A stretch of DNA of 25,842 bases from Pseudomonadota bacterium. Lineage in GTDB: Bacteria > Desulfobacterota > Desulfobacteria > Desulfobacterales > C00003060. This document shows, in pieces, positions 14,633 through 22,911 of the stretch; the first letter of the stretch is position 1; each line of letters begins with the position of its first letter. Made by a program: the position numbers and the translations under genes. The notes under the pieces were generated by a model that was not told the origin of the DNA, did no database searches, and saw nothing but the letters and a program-made list of their open reading frames with translations. The DNA is taken from positions 1 through 25,842 of the forward strand of contig JADFWI010000101.1 in the NCBI GenBank assembly GCA_015222985.1, read 5' to 3'.

Positions 14633-16585
14633 CTACAATTCCCGCCTCATGGCCATATCAAAGAGGACCCTTTCTTTCTTTTCCTGGATTCCCAGGGCCG
14701 CTCGCTTCTTTTCAATATGCCGGATCATCATCTGCGCCATTTCTACCGGGTCTTCCGCAACCGCCCACAACCCGCCATACAACTCTTCTATCTCTCTAAA
14801 CAGGAAGTCGGTCAAAACCTTACTCCCTGTTGTAGGGAAGGTTCTCCCAAATACGACAAACACACCGCTTGCCACACAATAGTGCCCAATAGAAACCGCC
14901 TTCTCACTCATCCATTCAGGGGCGCAACCTGCCGCAGGGATCTTGCTGATATCGTCCCCAAGGCCGCCTTCACGCACAATTTCAGAAGCTGCGATCAGGA
15001 TACGGCTGTTATCCACGCAGGAACCCATGTGCAGAACCGGCGGCATACCCACGGTCTCGCACACCTCCCTTAGGCCAGGGCCTGCCAGTTCTGCCGCCTC
15101 TGGTCGTAACAGTCCTTCGCGGCCGCAAGCCGTAGCAGCACACCCTGTCACCAGCACTAGCACGTTGTTGGCTATCAGCTCCTTGACCACAGTCGTGTGC
15201 ACGTAGCCTGAAAGGACGTGGGCGCTATCGCACCCAACAACAGCCCCAACACCTCTGATGCGGCCATTGATGATGTTGTCGTTGAGGGGCCGGTAAGACG
15301 CCCTGAAGGTCCCACCCAGTATATGATTAATGGTTTCATGGCTGAATCCTGCCACCACGTCCATCTTGTGTTTAGGGATATTTACCCCTTTCCTTTTTGG
15401 GTATCTCTCTATGGCTCGCCTTACGATGTTCCTTGCTGTCTCCAGGGCGTGGTGGTGGTCAAACTCGATGTGGGTTGCCCCCGGGATCTTTGCGCGGGGA
15501 GAGGTAGTGATGATCTCTGTGTGAAAACACTGGCCCACGGCAACGATAGATTGCATGATGCACTGGATATCAACCACCATGGCTTCAACCGCCCCGGTAG
15601 CCAGCACGATCTCCTGCTGGATAAAGCTGCCCGCGACCGGGATACTGTGCCTCATCAGGACCTCGATGCCTGTGCAGCAGACACCGACCAGGTTTATTCC
15701 GGGTGCGCCTACCTCTTTTGCCGCTGCCAGCATCTCAGGTTCCTGGCACACCATGGCAATGGCTTCTGAAAGGATCGGTTCATGGCCGTGCACCACGATA
15801 TTTACCTTCTTTTCGTCAAGGGTGCCAAGATTGACAATGGCCCTGATAGGCACAGGGGTTCCGAACATAATATCCTGCAACTCAGTGGATATCATGGAGG
15901 CCCCCCACCCATCGGCTATGGCAAGGCGGGTCCCCTGCAAGAGAAGGTTTTTGTAGTCCTGATCAGTACCCATGTGGGTGCGGTGCATGATCTCCATGAC
16001 CTCCCGCTGGATACCCCGCGGCAACACCCCTGTCTTCTTCCAGACCTCCTGCCTCTTTAAGGGGGCACGGCACACTGTGTAGAGACCTCCTTCTTGTTTC
16101 CCAAACTCGGCTAGGGCCTTTTCCCCCAGTTCTATGGCGATATCTCTTGTTGCGCGACCTTCGGTCTTGATCTCAAAGATTTCGGCCATAGCGAAGAGTT
16201 TCTTTTCGTCCTTGATCGTATAATCGGACTCCCCCTTGGCAGCGGCGATAAATCCGAGGGTGGTTTCAAGGCCGTGATCCATATGGGCTGAAGCTCCGCC
16301 TGCTATCATGCGACAAAAGTTTCTGGCAGCCACTGTTGAAGCGGTTGCCCCGCAAATACCGATCGATTCCGGGACATCTTCAATGATCATGCACGGCCCA
16401 AAGGAACAGTTCCGGCAGCAGGTGCCGCCCTTGCCAAAAAGGCAGGGCTGAATGGTCTTTTTTTCCATCCGCTGCATATAGGTGACCACGCCTTTTTGGG
16501 CAGCATCCCTGGCCACCTGCATACTCCCCTCACAATCGATACCGGGGCAAGCAATGCCACAAACGGCCATCCTCTTTCTCTCCAC
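14633..16585 (-). CDS. cooS: Carbon monoxide dehydrogenase catalytic subunit (CODH, AcsA/CooS)
   Basis: About 650 residues, a bacterial-type Ni-Fe CODH that interconverts CO and CO2 for acetyl-CoA synthesis or breakdown. N-terminal cysteine motifs (CGIACPGIDC, and CCRNCSFGPC) would bind the B and D clusters. C-cluster ligands are visible in order: VVHGHEP, GVCCTGIE, DIQCIMQS, VVGCDSAH, GCAATACGREG and GSCVDNSR. The GTG at 16585 is chosen because GGAGG lies 7 bases upstream; an ATG at 16570 and another GTG at 16612 are alternatives and change only the first residues. It sits between folD (128-base repeat-bearing spacer) and hdrA (2-base gap). Pathway context suggests the AcsA role over a CO-oxidising CooS, although acsB is not in the window. 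Confidence 0.96.
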   Translation of the reverse strand: MERKRMAVCGIACPGIDCEGSMQVARDAAQKGVVTYMQRMEKKTIQPCLFGKGGTCCRNCSFGPCMIIEDVPESIGICGATASTVAARNFCRMIAGGASAHMDHGLETTLGFIAAAKGESDYTIKDEKKLFAMAEIFEIKTEGRATRDIAIELGEKALAEFGKQEGGLYTVCRAPLKRQEVWKKTGVLPRGIQREVMEIMHRTHMGTDQDYKNLLLQGTRLAIADGWGASMISTELQDIMFGTPVPIRAIVNLGTLDEKKVNIVVHGHEPILSEAIAMVCQEPEMLAAAKEVGAPGINLVGVCCTGIEVLMRHSIPVAGSFIQQEIVLATGAVEAMVVDIQCIMQSIVAVGQCFHTEIITTSPRAKIPGATHIEFDHHHALETARNIVRRAIERYPKRKGVNIPKHKMDVVAGFSHETINHILGGTFRASYRPLNDNIINGRIRGVGAVVGCDSAHVLSGYVHTTVVKELIANNVLVLVTGCAATACGREGLLRPEAAELAGPGLREVCETVGMPPVLHMGSCVDNSRILIAASEIVREGGLGDDISKIPAAGCAPEWMSEKAVSIGHYCVASGVFVVFGRTFPTTGSKVLTDFLFREIEELYGGLWAVAEDPVEMAQMMIRHIEKKRAALGIQEKKERVLFDMAMRREL

Positions 16586-16604
16586 GTGAAATCCTCCAGG
16601 ACTA

Positions 16605-16732
16605 CTTGTCACTTGTCATTTATCATTTATTATTGGTCATTTGGATTGTTGATTGTTGAATGTCATTAGTGTCGCGAGTTACTCCTTACTGCTTAGTCCT
16701 TACTGCTTACTTTTTACTGCTTACTCCCTACT
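16605..16732. repeat. Three adjacent degenerate heptanucleotide arrays in the folD-CODH spacer
   Basis: All keep a 7-base period on the plus strand. Positions 16605-16639: CTTGTCA, CTTGTCA, TTTATCA, TTTATTA, TTGGTCA. Positions 16646-16659: TTGTTGA twice. Positions 16677-16732: AGTTACT, CCTTACT, GCTTAGT, CCTTACT, GCTTACT, TTTTACT, GCTTACT, CCCTACT. The third array covers the folD stop codon (16714-16716), so the last residues of FolD are encoded by repeat units. Three different unit families with one period in a 128-base spacer argue against chance. Confidence 0.85.
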
Positions 16733-17607
16733 GCCAAACCCCTCGCCGCTTCCACCGTGTTTTTCATAAGCATCGTAATTGTCATAGGGCCGACACCACC
16801 TGGTACGGGGGTGATGGCTGCGGCTTTTTCCTGGACGGAACCAAAGTCCACATCGCCTGTCAGGATCGCCTTTCCCTCAGCGGTCTTGCCGATACGATTC
16901 ACACCAACATCGATCACCACAACCCCTTCTTTGACCATATCAGCAGTAATTGCCTTGGGCTTTCCCACAGCCACTATCAGGATATCTGCCATTCTCGTAA
17001 AGGCTGCGAGATCTTTTGTCCCTGTGTGGCAAAGGGTTACGGTGGCGTTTCCGCCCGGGGGCGGCTGCAACATCATGTTGGCTATCGGTTTGCCCACGAT
17101 GTTACTCCGTCCTACAACCACCACGTGTTTCCCCTCTGTAGGAATATCAGAACGCTTAAGGATCTCCATGATCCCGTTGGGCGTGCAGGGGAAAAAGCGG
17201 CCGGTGCCGATCATGAGTTTGCCTACATTGACGGGGTGAAAGCAGTCTACATCCTTGTCAGGCTCGATCGCATAGATCACGCGTGAGGCGTCAATGTGTT
17301 TTGGCAGAGGAAGTTGCACCAGAATACCGTGGATTTTCGGATCATGGTTAAACTTCTTCACCAGGTCCAGCAAATCAGCTTCTGACGTGTCAGCAGGAAT
17401 ATCGATCCTCTCAGAATAGATGCCAAGCTTGCTACAGGCCTTTTCCTTTTGTCCCACATAAACCTTTGAGCCCGGGTCTTCACCCACCAGAATGGTGGCC
17501 AGCCCTGGGGTTATGCCCTGTTTGTCTTTGAGTTCCTGCACTTCCTTTGCAATCTCTTCACGAATCTGCTTGGAGATCTCTGCCCCTTTTATTAGCTTGG
17601 CTGCCAT
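16714..17607 (-). CDS. folD: Bifunctional methylene-THF dehydrogenase / methenyl-THF cyclohydrolase
   Basis: A 297-residue FolD, which interconverts 10-formyl-THF, methenyl-THF and methylene-THF with NAD(P). Family landmarks are GLATILVGEDPGSKVYV, the catalytic lysine region YVGQKEKAC, GILVQLPLPKHI, KDVDCFHPVN, PCTPNGIMEIL, the nucleotide-binding VVVVGRSNIVGKP, and TPVPGGVGPMTITML. The ATG at 17607 (MAAKLIKG) has a G-rich site AAGGGGG upstream; an in-frame start at 17691 would add 28 residues translated from the heptad array and is rejected. It follows fhs by 99 bases. The final residues AVGSKQ lie within a heptanucleotide array, so the C-terminal tail is probably not under strong constraint. 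Confidence 0.97.
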   Translation of the reverse strand: MAAKLIKGAEISKQIREEIAKEVQELKDKQGITPGLATILVGEDPGSKVYVGQKEKACSKLGIYSERIDIPADTSEADLLDLVKKFNHDPKIHGILVQLPLPKHIDASRVIYAIEPDKDVDCFHPVNVGKLMIGTGRFFPCTPNGIMEILKRSDIPTEGKHVVVVGRSNIVGKPIANMMLQPPPGGNATVTLCHTGTKDLAAFTRMADILIVAVGKPKAITADMVKEGVVVIDVGVNRIGKTAEGKAILTGDVDFGSVQEKAAAITPVPGGVGPMTITMLMKNTVEAARGLAVGSKQ

Positions 17608-17619
17608 GATGAACCCCCT

Positions 17620-17708
17620 TTTGGCATTTATTATCAACCATTTATCATCTATCATTATTGATCTGTCATGGTCCGCTTTACCAATGATCAATGACCAATG
17701 ACTAATTT
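17620..17708. repeat. Degenerate heptanucleotide arrays in the fhs-folD spacer
   Basis: On the plus strand 17620-17668 is seven units in register: TTTGGCA, TTTATTA, TCAACCA, TTTATCA, TCTATCA, TTATTGA, TCTGTCA. After a 12-base break, 17681-17701 is CCAATGA, TCAATGA, CCAATGA, followed by CTAATTT overlapping the fhs stop. The second block is a reverse-complement-like version of the TTGGTCA/TTGATTA units seen elsewhere, so the two blocks could also pair as an imperfect stem in RNA. Confidence 0.85.
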
Positions 17709-19470
17709 AGAATATCCCTTTCACTTTTCCGGTCTTCACATCCACATCTACGCGTCGAAAGGCCGGATTTGAGCTGGTTCCAGGCATCAGGCTGATCGCA
17801 CCCGCGCATGGACACAGAAACTTGGCCCCGGAGTAGATCAGCACATCACGGATGGGCAGTGCCCAACCTGTGGGCACTCCCTTTACGGCAGGGTCGTGGC
17901 TGAGGCTAAGGTGGGTCTTCACCATCATGGTAGTGTAGTCGTCAAACTTAGAGTCTGCTTCAAGCATCTTGGCCTTGGCCTCTGCTTCGGGGCTCCAGGC
18001 CACACTGTCTGCCCTGTACACCACCGTGGCGATTTTTTCAACCCGCTCGCGCAGCTTCATCTCAACGGGATAGAGGAAATTGAAGTCATTCTCGTCCTCG
18101 CAGGCATCCTTCACTGCATCAGCCAGCTCCAGGGCGCCCTCACCGCCATCGGCCCAGTGGGTGGATACGGCGCACCGAGCGCCAGCGGTCTCGGCCGCCT
18201 TTTTCACCATAGCGACCTCGTCTTTGGTGTCAGTGGCAAAACAGTTGACGCACACGACCGGGTTAATACCTGCCGTCTTGATAATATTAACGTGATGCAA
18301 CATGTTGGGAATGCCTTTTTCGAGCAAGTCAAGGTTTTCCCTAGTGTACTCTTCAGCCAGCGGCAGCCCTGCAACCACCTTGGGGCCGCCTCCGTGCATC
18401 TTCAAAGCTCGAATCGTGGTTGTAAGCACAGACACGTGGGGCTTGAGCCCGCTGTACCGGCACTTGACGTTCCAGAATTTTTCAAACCCGATGTCAGCGC
18501 CAAAACCGCTTTCCGTCACATGGTAATCAAACATCTTCAGCCCGATCCGGTCGGCAATAACGGAAGATTGACCGACTGCTATGTTGGCAAAAGGACCAGC
18601 ATGGACCATACACGGCTGGTATTCAACAGTGCACATGAGGGTGGGGTTGATCGTATTTCGCATCCACGCGGTCATAGCGCCGCCTACCTCCAGGTCGCCT
18701 GTGGTTATCGCATTGCCCCCCTTGTCAAAGGCCACGGTGATCTTGTCCAATCTTTCACGCAGATCTGCCAGATCCCTTACAATTGAGAGGATAGCCATAA
18801 GTTCGGAACTTACTGCAATCGCAAACTTGGACTGCATGGTAAACCCGTCGAAACGGCCACCGATACCTATGATAATATTGCGAAGGCTCTGGGCACAAAA
18901 ATCGATTATCCAACCCATCTCCACCCTGGTAGGGTCGATATCCAAACGCCGCATACCAGTAAGCCTTTGCAGTTGCTCGTCATTGTAGTTGCGCTCGTGC
19001 TGCATTCTGGCCGTGAGCGCCACCATGGCCAGGTTGTGGGCATTCATGATATCATTGATATCTCCGGTCAGTCCCATCGAGAATCTTGTCATGGGAATGA
19101 GCAAAGCATTACCCCCGCCGGCTGCTGTTCCCTTGATATTCATGGTGGGACCGCCCGAGGGCTGGCGGAGACAGCCGCCCACATTCAATCCGCGTTTTCC
19201 CATCCCTTCCATAAGTCCCACAGAGGTTGTGCTCTTACCCTCGCCGAGGGGGGTGGGAGTAATGGCGGTCACCTCGATATACTTGCCGTCCGGTTTGTCT
19301 TTAAGCCTTTCAATAATCTTCATGAAATCGAGCTTGCAGAGTCTGGCGTAAGGGATAATCTCATCCTTTTCGAGTCCGAGTCCCTCGCGCCAGTCATCTG
19401 GCGTGGGCATGTTTTCTTCTGCCGCTTCAGAAATTTGCCAGTCTTGGAATTTGGTTGGATCAAAAGCCAT
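17707..19470 (-). CDS. fhs: Formate-tetrahydrofolate ligase (10-formyl-THF synthetase)
   Basis: A 587-residue monofunctional enzyme that activates formate onto THF with ATP, the entry to the methyl branch, or makes ATP in reverse during acetate oxidation. Signatures are the P-loop TPTPLGEGKSTTSVGL, RQPSGGPTMNIKGTAAGGG, FSMGLTGDINDI, VHAGPFANIAVGQSS and ESGFGADIGFEKF. The ATG at 19470 (MAFDPTKFQDW) has AAAGGAGG 6 bases upstream, better than the in-frame start at 19509. It is the first gene of the minus-strand block, facing the 19471-20050 region, which therefore probably holds the main promoter. It is somewhat longer than the roughly 556-residue clostridial enzymes, mainly at the N-terminus. 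Confidence 0.97.
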   Translation of the reverse strand: MAFDPTKFQDWQISEAAEENMPTPDDWREGLGLEKDEIIPYARLCKLDFMKIIERLKDKPDGKYIEVTAITPTPLGEGKSTTSVGLMEGMGKRGLNVGGCLRQPSGGPTMNIKGTAAGGGNALLIPMTRFSMGLTGDINDIMNAHNLAMVALTARMQHERNYNDEQLQRLTGMRRLDIDPTRVEMGWIIDFCAQSLRNIIIGIGGRFDGFTMQSKFAIAVSSELMAILSIVRDLADLRERLDKITVAFDKGGNAITTGDLEVGGAMTAWMRNTINPTLMCTVEYQPCMVHAGPFANIAVGQSSVIADRIGLKMFDYHVTESGFGADIGFEKFWNVKCRYSGLKPHVSVLTTTIRALKMHGGGPKVVAGLPLAEEYTRENLDLLEKGIPNMLHHVNIIKTAGINPVVCVNCFATDTKDEVAMVKKAAETAGARCAVSTHWADGGEGALELADAVKDACEDENDFNFLYPVEMKLRERVEKIATVVYRADSVAWSPEAEAKAKMLEADSKFDDYTTMMVKTHLSLSHDPAVKGVPTGWALPIRDVLIYSGAKFLCPCAGAISLMPGTSSNPAFRRVDVDVKTGKVKGIF

Positions 19471-20050
19471 GGCTATCCTCCTTTTGTATGTCTTGAGAAT
19501 TCTGTCCACCTATGGCGGAAAATCATAACCTATTTGAGGGGTTGATGGCAATATGTTCGTGGTATCCATTCATTAGAGACTCTGAATCGTAACATACCGG
19601 ACGGATTAGCCAGCAAGCCTGTACCAGGAGTCTGTGATGCGTTCTTCGTCATCAATTATCCGGCATGGCTGAGTCAATGGCGAAAGAGTTGTTTTCAGGA
19701 TCAGGATGAGCTGCCCCAAAAACACAATTTATAAGATTTATAGCCCTTGGGTGGCACAAAGTCTTCAATCATTATTGATCGGTGTTAATACATACTATAC
19801 TAATTCTGTGCCAACCGGGGCTGAGAAAAATCCATCTAGCGTAGCATGTTATAACATCGTGATATTATAGGCAATGTCAAAATCGAAGATCTGGCGCAGT
19901 TTGTGTGCGGGATGTGTCTGGTGGGGGATTTTGCCCCTGCAGCGGTTCAAAACATCCCGCTATGCCAGCGGTTCAACATGCCGGACGGCCGCCAAAACCG
20001 TATAGTAAAACCTAAATCGAGCATCACCCCGGCCAACTTTCTTACGTCTC
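19471..20050. other. Divergent non-coding region between fhs and the plus-strand genes
   Basis: I find no convincing gene in about 580 bases. Notable elements are a perfect 12-bp palindrome ATGTTATAACAT at 19846-19857 (operator-like), an 11-bp direct repeat CAGCGGTTCAA at 19940-19950 and 19966-19976 (26 bases apart), and AT-rich patches around 19730-19800 that could hold the fhs promoter. An 80-residue plus-strand reading frame (19903-20145) looks non-coding, as it has no family resemblance and overlaps the promoter at 20051-20080. I could not place a confident minus-strand promoter. Confidence 0.5.
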
Positions 20051-20080
20051 TTGACAAGCCTCTTCCTTGTCGGGTACAAT
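20051..20080 (+). promoter_or_regulatory. Sigma-70-type promoter for the small basic protein gene
   Basis: TTGACA at 20051-20056 and TACAAT at 20075-20080 are separated by 18 bases, a near-consensus housekeeping promoter. The predicted transcript would start near 20087, about 30 bases before the ATG at 20117. Confidence 0.72.
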
Positions 20081-20116
20081 GCCCCAAAAAAACAAAGGGC
20101 TGGAAGGACTTGGGTG

Positions 20117-20383
20117 ATGCCGAGATTGACTGTCAAACTTGTTGAGGAAACCCTGCGACAAGAGGTTCAGAAGCTCGATAAACGGGTCCAGGTGGTGGCT
20201 GTAAACCAGAGCAAGAAGAAGGATTCCTATCGCGTGACCTTGCTCAAACATGGAAGGAGCGGCTCTGCAGACCTGAAGAAGGACCTCATTAAGGAATACC
20301 TCTCGCAGGAGGGAAAGAGTAGCGAATTAAGAAGAGCGCTTGGCAAGGCTGTCAGCCACTTGAGTATAAGGTTTGGCAAGTAG
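20117..20383 (+). CDS. Small basic protein of unknown function
   Basis: An 88-residue, lysine/arginine-rich soluble protein beginning MPRLTVKLVEETLRQEVQ. I do not recognise the family. It looks mostly helical, with alternating charged residues (VQKLDKRVQVVAVNQSKKKD, then HGRSGSADLKKDLIKEYLSQ), and has no cysteines, membrane segment or clear DNA-binding motif. A start at 20117 is preferred to the in-frame 20051, which would begin inside the promoter -35 box; AAGGA lies about 8 bases upstream. The strong promoter immediately before it supports a real gene. Nucleic-acid or ribosome association is possible from charge alone but is not shown. Confidence 0.65.
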   Translation: MPRLTVKLVEETLRQEVQKLDKRVQVVAVNQSKKKDSYRVTLLKHGRSGSADLKKDLIKEYLSQEGKSSELRRALGKAVSHLSIRFGK

Positions 20384-20409
20384 CCGTTGTTTCCGGAAAA
20401 CCATTCGGC

Positions 20410-20622
20410 ATGGTCTCCATGACCCTCTTCTTTGCTCTCGCTCTATCTTTATTTTTCCTGGTAGTCGTCCTTCAGCATATCCTCATCCGTTGTGTCCTTC
20501 CGCAAAGCATTTCCACTGAGGATGAAAGGCGAGGCGAACCACGGCGCAATTTCGCTTTGATACCCCGTCCCACCTGGGCGGGACTGCGAGGAGCTTTATG
20601 CGGGTTAAGGACTGATTTGTAA
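20410..20622 (+). CDS. Possible small membrane peptide
   Basis: A 70-residue frame with one strongly hydrophobic segment near its start (LFFALALSLFFLVVVLQHIL), followed by a polar, arginine-rich tail. Its stop codon abuts the ATG of the AsmA-family gene (TAAATG), which would fit translational coupling. Against it, there is no clear ribosome binding site before either ATG (20410 or 20419), and the tail covers GTCCC...GGGAC, a short inverted repeat near 20570-20586. I recognise no family; it may be non-coding leader sequence. Confidence 0.3.
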   Translation: MVSMTLFFALALSLFFLVVVLQHILIRCVLPQSISTEDERRGEPRRNFALIPRPTWAGLRGALCGLRTDL

Positions 20623-22911
20623 ATGCGCTTGAAATGGATACTGGGTGTCGCTGTTGCCCTCATTCTCGCGTTAATCGTAACGGTTTATGCGATCCTGTCG
20701 AGCTACGACTTCAACGATTTCAAACCCACAATTGCTCGGGCGGTCAAGGATGCCACAGGCCGCGAGCTCACCCTGGGCGGCGACATAGAGCTTGATATTG
20801 GCTTGACGCCAGCCCTTGTGGTGGAGGACGTGAGCTTCCAGAACGCACCTTGGGGCTCGCGGACCGAGCTTGCCAAGATCAGACGCTTGGAGGTGCAGGT
20901 ATACGTCCTTCCGCTTATCAGCGGGACCATAGGAGTCAAACGGCTCATCCTGATCGAGCCCGACATCCTGATTGAGACCAACAGTTCGGGCAAATCAAAC
21001 CTCGTGTTCGAAGCCCCTAAGGAGATGGAATTTGAGAAATCCAAGGAAGAGGCGACGGCCGATGGGGAAGCAACAATCCCGGAGTTGATTTTCAGCGACG
21101 TTCGGGTCGAAAATGGTCGACTCACGTACAAAGACGGACAATCGGGCAAGACCCATCTCATGGCATTGGACAGACTCGCTGCGGCCGCAAGCACTGATAA
21201 GCCAATCAAACTGGAACTTAAGGGGACTTACAACAGCAAGCCTGTCCAGATTAGAGGAATCTTTGGTCCGCTGGTGGCATTGACCGACCCCAACCAAGCA
21301 TGGTCCGTGAATGTGACAGCCAACGCCGCAACTGCCAATCTCACCGCTGACGGTGCGATCAGGGACGTCTTAAACGGTAAGGGCCTTGACCTCGCTGTCA
21401 CCGCCGAGGGTAAGTCTGTTCCTGATTTTCTCCAGCTCTTTGACGTTACCGGCGTGCCCGAACTAGGGCCTTTCAAGGTATCGGCCAAGCTTGCCGACCC
21501 TGACGGAAAATTGACGGCGAGAAATCTCGACCTTCGGGTCGGTACCGAGAAGCTGGCCAGGGTTGATCTTAAAGGTGTAGTCAAGGACCTCCTGGCTTTG
21601 CGAGGAATGGAACTTGGCTTTGCGATCAAGGGCAAGGATCTGGTAAATCTCGAAAAGATCGCAGGCCAGGCGCTGCCTTTCAAGGGGCCTTTCGATTTCT
21701 CCGGCCATGCCGTTGTGCCGTCGGTAGAAAACTACAAAATTTCTGACCTGAAACTTGTCCTCGAAAAAAGCGATCTCAGTGGTTCAATGGAGATCAACCT
21801 GGCAGGCAAACTGCCGCGAATTACGGCCGTGCTCTTGTCTCAAAGACTGGACCTGCGGCCTCTGTTGTTGAAAGAACGTGGAGAAAATGAAGAGTCAGGC
21901 GAGGACAATTCGACAGCGCAGCCGGCAGAACGAGCGGCAAAGCACGGCAAGATTTTTTCTGATGACCCCTTGCCTCTCGAAGGACTGAAGCAAGCCAATG
22001 CTGATATCAGAATCAGGGCAGAGCAGCTCATTGTGCCGCTGCTGACCATCAATGATGTCAACGCCCACATGGTCCTGGAGGACGGACATCTCACGATGGA
22101 ACCTCTTGAATTCCTTGCGGGTGACGGAACCGTTGACGGCCGTTTTGATATTCATCCCAACGGCAAAATCGCATCTATGGCAATGGCTCTTAAGATCGAC
22201 CAGTTAGACCTTGGCCGCTTGTTCAAGGATTTGGGAGTCGACGATCTTCCCGAGGGCAAGCTGGATGTTGACATCGATCTTGAGGGCCGGGGAAACTCGG
22301 TAGCAGCGCTCATGGCCGGACTCAAAGGGAAAACCGTGGTGATTGTGCAAGACGGTAGAATCACCTATAAACTCATCAGATTCCTTGGCGGTGATTTGAC
22401 TTCAAGCCTGCTTCAGTTTCTCAATCCGTTCAAAAAGGACGAAAAATACGGTAAACTCAATTGCTTTGTCACAGGATTGGACATCAAGGATGGACTGGCA
22501 CAAAGCACCGCACTGGTGTTGGACACCAGCAGCGTAACCGTGGTCGGCCATGGCAGGATCGATCTGAAAACCGAGGAACTGGACTTATCCCTGAAGTCGT
22601 CTCCGAAAAAGGGCGTTGGCATTAAGGGCATTGCCAAGCTGGGCCTGAGCCTTGGCGAGTTGACAGAAACGCTCGATCTCGGCGGCACCCTTGCCAATCC
22701 TTCCGTGGGCATCGACCCGACAGGGTCGATCATCACGATCGGCAAGGCGATAGGCGGTGTGGCGTTATTCGGGCCGCTCGGCATTGCAGCGGTCCTGGCC
22801 CACGGCAAGCTGGGGGATAAAAACCCATGCCCTGCTGCCATCCAAGCTGCGAAGAAAGGCGGCAAGGACTCCGGCAAAGAACCGGACAAGAAGAAGGGCG
22901 TAACGCGGTAA
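20623..22911 (+). CDS. AsmA-family protein
   Basis: A 762-residue protein with one N-terminal membrane segment (about 5-27, WILGVAVALILALIVTVYAI) and a long beta-rich periplasmic region, as in AsmA/YhjG-type proteins that span the envelope and are linked to lipid transport and outer-membrane homeostasis. The start region SSYDFNDFKPTIARAVKDAT and LTLGGDIELDIGLTPALVVEDV are typical of AsmA N-termini. The C-terminal part has the family pattern DGRITYKLIRFLGGD ... LVLDTSSVTVVGHGRIDLKTEELDL ... GTLANPSVGIDPT. It ends in a lysine-rich tail. The ATG directly follows a TAA; AAGGA lies about 11 bases upstream. It is not obviously connected to the carbon-metabolism block. Confidence 0.9.
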   Translation: MRLKWILGVAVALILALIVTVYAILSSYDFNDFKPTIARAVKDATGRELTLGGDIELDIGLTPALVVEDVSFQNAPWGSRTELAKIRRLEVQVYVLPLISGTIGVKRLILIEPDILIETNSSGKSNLVFEAPKEMEFEKSKEEATADGEATIPELIFSDVRVENGRLTYKDGQSGKTHLMALDRLAAAASTDKPIKLELKGTYNSKPVQIRGIFGPLVALTDPNQAWSVNVTANAATANLTADGAIRDVLNGKGLDLAVTAEGKSVPDFLQLFDVTGVPELGPFKVSAKLADPDGKLTARNLDLRVGTEKLARVDLKGVVKDLLALRGMELGFAIKGKDLVNLEKIAGQALPFKGPFDFSGHAVVPSVENYKISDLKLVLEKSDLSGSMEINLAGKLPRITAVLLSQRLDLRPLLLKERGENEESGEDNSTAQPAERAAKHGKIFSDDPLPLEGLKQANADIRIRAEQLIVPLLTINDVNAHMVLEDGHLTMEPLEFLAGDGTVDGRFDIHPNGKIASMAMALKIDQLDLGRLFKDLGVDDLPEGKLDVDIDLEGRGNSVAALMAGLKGKTVVIVQDGRITYKLIRFLGGDLTSSLLQFLNPFKKDEKYGKLNCFVTGLDIKDGLAQSTALVLDTSSVTVVGHGRIDLKTEELDLSLKSSPKKGVGIKGIAKLGLSLGELTETLDLGGTLANPSVGIDPTGSIITIGKAIGGVALFGPLGIAAVLAHGKLGDKNPCPAAIQAAKKGGKDSGKEPDKKKGVTR

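Noticed and set aside
16601..16732. CRISPR-like array in the folD-CODH spacer
   Set aside because: The units are 7 bases with no spacers between them; this is a degenerate microsatellite-type array, with no cas genes nearby.
19751..19770. Possible sigma-54 promoter (GGTGGCAC at 19750-19757)
   Set aside because: The -24-like TGGCAC is not followed by a TTGC -12 element at the right distance, and no minus-strand match was found either.
19903..20145. An 80-residue cysteine-containing plus-strand frame
   Set aside because: Its cysteines do not form a known cluster motif, it overlaps the sigma-70 promoter and the following gene in another frame, and it has no clear ribosome binding site.
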